Source of the DNA: Chloroflexota bacterium
Lineage (GTDB): Bacteria > Chloroflexota > Dehalococcoidia > SM23-28-2 > RBG-16-64-32
Reading direction: 5' to 3'
Assembly: GCA_022561095.1 (NCBI GenBank)
Contig: JADFRV010000158.1
Coordinates: forward strand, 1-5,249
Length of the DNA: 5,249 nucleotides
Below, one piece after another: positions 4,560-5,249 of the stretch. The notes under the pieces are model-generated. The model had not been told where the DNA came from and ran no database searches. It was given only the letters and a program-made list of their open reading frames with translations. The translations under genes and the position numbers were made by a program. Position 1 is the first letter of the stretch, and each line of letters begins with the position of its first letter.

Positions 4560-5249
4560 GAGGCAGGCCCCATACGTCACTCGCAGCCGGCACCCCGCCA
4601 GCCGGTTGGCGGAGATGAGGTCGCGGCCCAGGGGGCGCGCAGGACAGCTGCTCGGCGAGCAGCCACCACCATACGTCGCTCCCCCTTCCGCCGCCTTACC
4701 CGACGCCCTAACCGAGCGCGATATCGCTCACCTCTGGGAGGGCCAGCGTTTTCCGCCCCAGGCTCTGACCATGGTTGGCGGCCAGCCCCTGCAAGTGATC
4801 TACCGCGGCTTGCGAGGGCGCGGCCCCGGCCCGGACTTCCGCGATGCCGTCATCATCGCCCCCTGGGGTACCCTCAAGGGCGACGTGGAGCTGCACGTGC
4901 GGACCAGCGACTTCCGCCGCCACGGCCATCACCGCGACCACGCCTACGACCGCCTTGTCCTCCATCTGGTCTACTGGCCGGACGAGCGCCAGGACACCAC
5001 CCTGGCCAGCGGCCGCCGCGTGCCGGTGGCGGCCCTGGCTCCCTGGGTGGGGAGACGCAGCGAGGAGCTCCGAGGCTGGCTGGAGCGGCCCGCCCTGTGG
5101 AGCGAGCCCTGCCGCAGCGCCAACGACCGGGTGGGCAGCGAGGTGGTAGGAAGCGTCCTCGACCGGTTGGGCGAGATTCGCTTCCGCCGCAGGTCAGCCG
5201 AACTCCGCCGCGCGCTCAGCCGCCCGGACGACCCCGACGAGGTTCTGTA
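4543..5249 (+). CDS. DUF2851-family protein, N-terminal part (3' end outside window)
   Basis: The frame is open to the right edge, giving 235 complete codons. From about residue 60 the sequence fits DUF2851: LWEGQRFPPQALTMVGG (64-80), QPLQVIYRG, GPGPDF (94-99), DAVIIAP, GDVELHVRTSDF (113-124), HGHH (127-130) and YDRLVLHLVYW (134-144). The conserved Asp, Glu and His of GPDF, GDVELH and HGHH look like a possible metal or catalytic site. The family's function is unknown to me, and I assign none. I chose ATG 4543 because GGGAAG lies 6 nt upstream and the N-terminus (MPALLERQAPYV) resembles family starts; ATG 4537 or 4615 are alternatives. Residues 1-55 are Pro/Arg-rich, poorly conserved and contain a PYV-type duplication. 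It overlaps the XRE regulator gene, suggesting one transcript. Confidence 0.82.
   Translation, partial: MPALLERQAPYVTRSRHPASRLAEMRSRPRGRAGQLLGEQPPPYVAPPSAALPDALTERDIAHLWEGQRFPPQALTMVGGQPLQVIYRGLRGRGPGPDFRDAVIIAPWGTLKGDVELHVRTSDFRRHGHHRDHAYDRLVLHLVYWPDERQDTTLASGRRVPVAALAPWVGRRSEELRGWLERPALWSEPCRSANDRVGSEVVGSVLDRLGEIRFRRRSAELRRALSRPDDPDEVL
4570..4681 (+). repeat. In-frame direct repeat near the start of the DUF2851 gene
   Basis: CCATACGTCACTC (4570-4582) recurs as CCATACGTCGCTC (4669-4681), with 12 of 13 bases identical and exactly 99 nt apart. The flanks are weakly similar too: LLERQAPYV against LLGEQPPPYV. This suggests an old in-frame duplication of about 33 codons in the variable N-terminus. 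Confidence 0.5.

Noticed and set aside
4118..4580. Minus-strand frames 4118-4399 and 4242-4580
   Set aside because: They run through the groES promoter, the operator palindrome and the XRE gene, with no recognisable motifs.
4844..5149. Plus-strand frame of 101 codons at 4844
   Set aside because: The Ser/Thr/Ala-rich translation is out of frame with the DUF2851 protein, which occupies the same strand and runs off the window.

Overview
The window is high-GC bacterial chromosome with compact gene order and short intergenic gaps. The GroEL/GroES sequences, the alpha/beta-hydrolase–adenylate cyclase fusion and the DUF2851 protein together suggest Chloroflexota, perhaps a Dehalococcoidia-like lineage. 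This placement is inferred from family resemblance recalled without a search and is tentative. No rRNA, tRNA, CRISPR array, transposase or phage gene is visible.

Layout. (1) Positions 1-1212, plus strand: the 3' part of a gene for a class III adenylate/guanylate cyclase fused behind an alpha/beta-hydrolase-like domain. The cyclase catalytic residues look intact, but the hydrolase triad positions are lost. (2) Positions 1229-1828, plus strand, 16 nt downstream: an AhpD/carboxymuconolactone decarboxylase (CMD)-family peroxidase-like gene. It is interrupted by one in-frame UGA exactly where the second (peroxidatic) Cys of the CxxC motif belongs. A perfect 8-bp hairpin with a GUU loop starts 9 nt after the UGA. 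I read this as a selenoprotein with Sec86 and a bacterial SECIS element, and it is the most important feature of the window. (3) Positions 1829-1925: a convergent intergenic gap with two hairpins, a probable shared terminator region.

(4) Positions 1926-4056, minus strand: a groES-groEL operon. GroES carries an unusual N-terminal extension of about 38 residues rich in Lys, Ala and Thr, encoded by a degenerate 9-bp tandem repeat. The groES-groEL spacer holds a decayed palindromic repeat. (5) Positions 4057-4268: a divergent control region with a strong Shine-Dalgarno site, a near-perfect CIRCE operator (HrcA site) and a candidate promoter for groES. It also has a GC hairpin with a T-rich tail, and a perfect 8-2-8 palindrome sitting in the candidate promoter of the next gene. 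(6) Positions 4269-4559, plus strand: a small XRE-type helix-turn-helix regulator, probably autoregulated and possibly leaderless. (7) Position 4543 to the right edge, plus strand, overlapping the regulator: the N-terminal part of a DUF2851-family protein.

How the genes may work together. The cyclase and the candidate selenoperoxidase look like one transcription unit, pairing a nucleotide second-messenger enzyme with a thiol/selenol redox enzyme. They run toward the HrcA-controlled chaperonin operon. The regulator and the DUF2851 gene form a second, translationally coupled unit reading away from it. If the Sec reading is right, the organism must also carry selA, selB, selC and selD; none of these is in the window.
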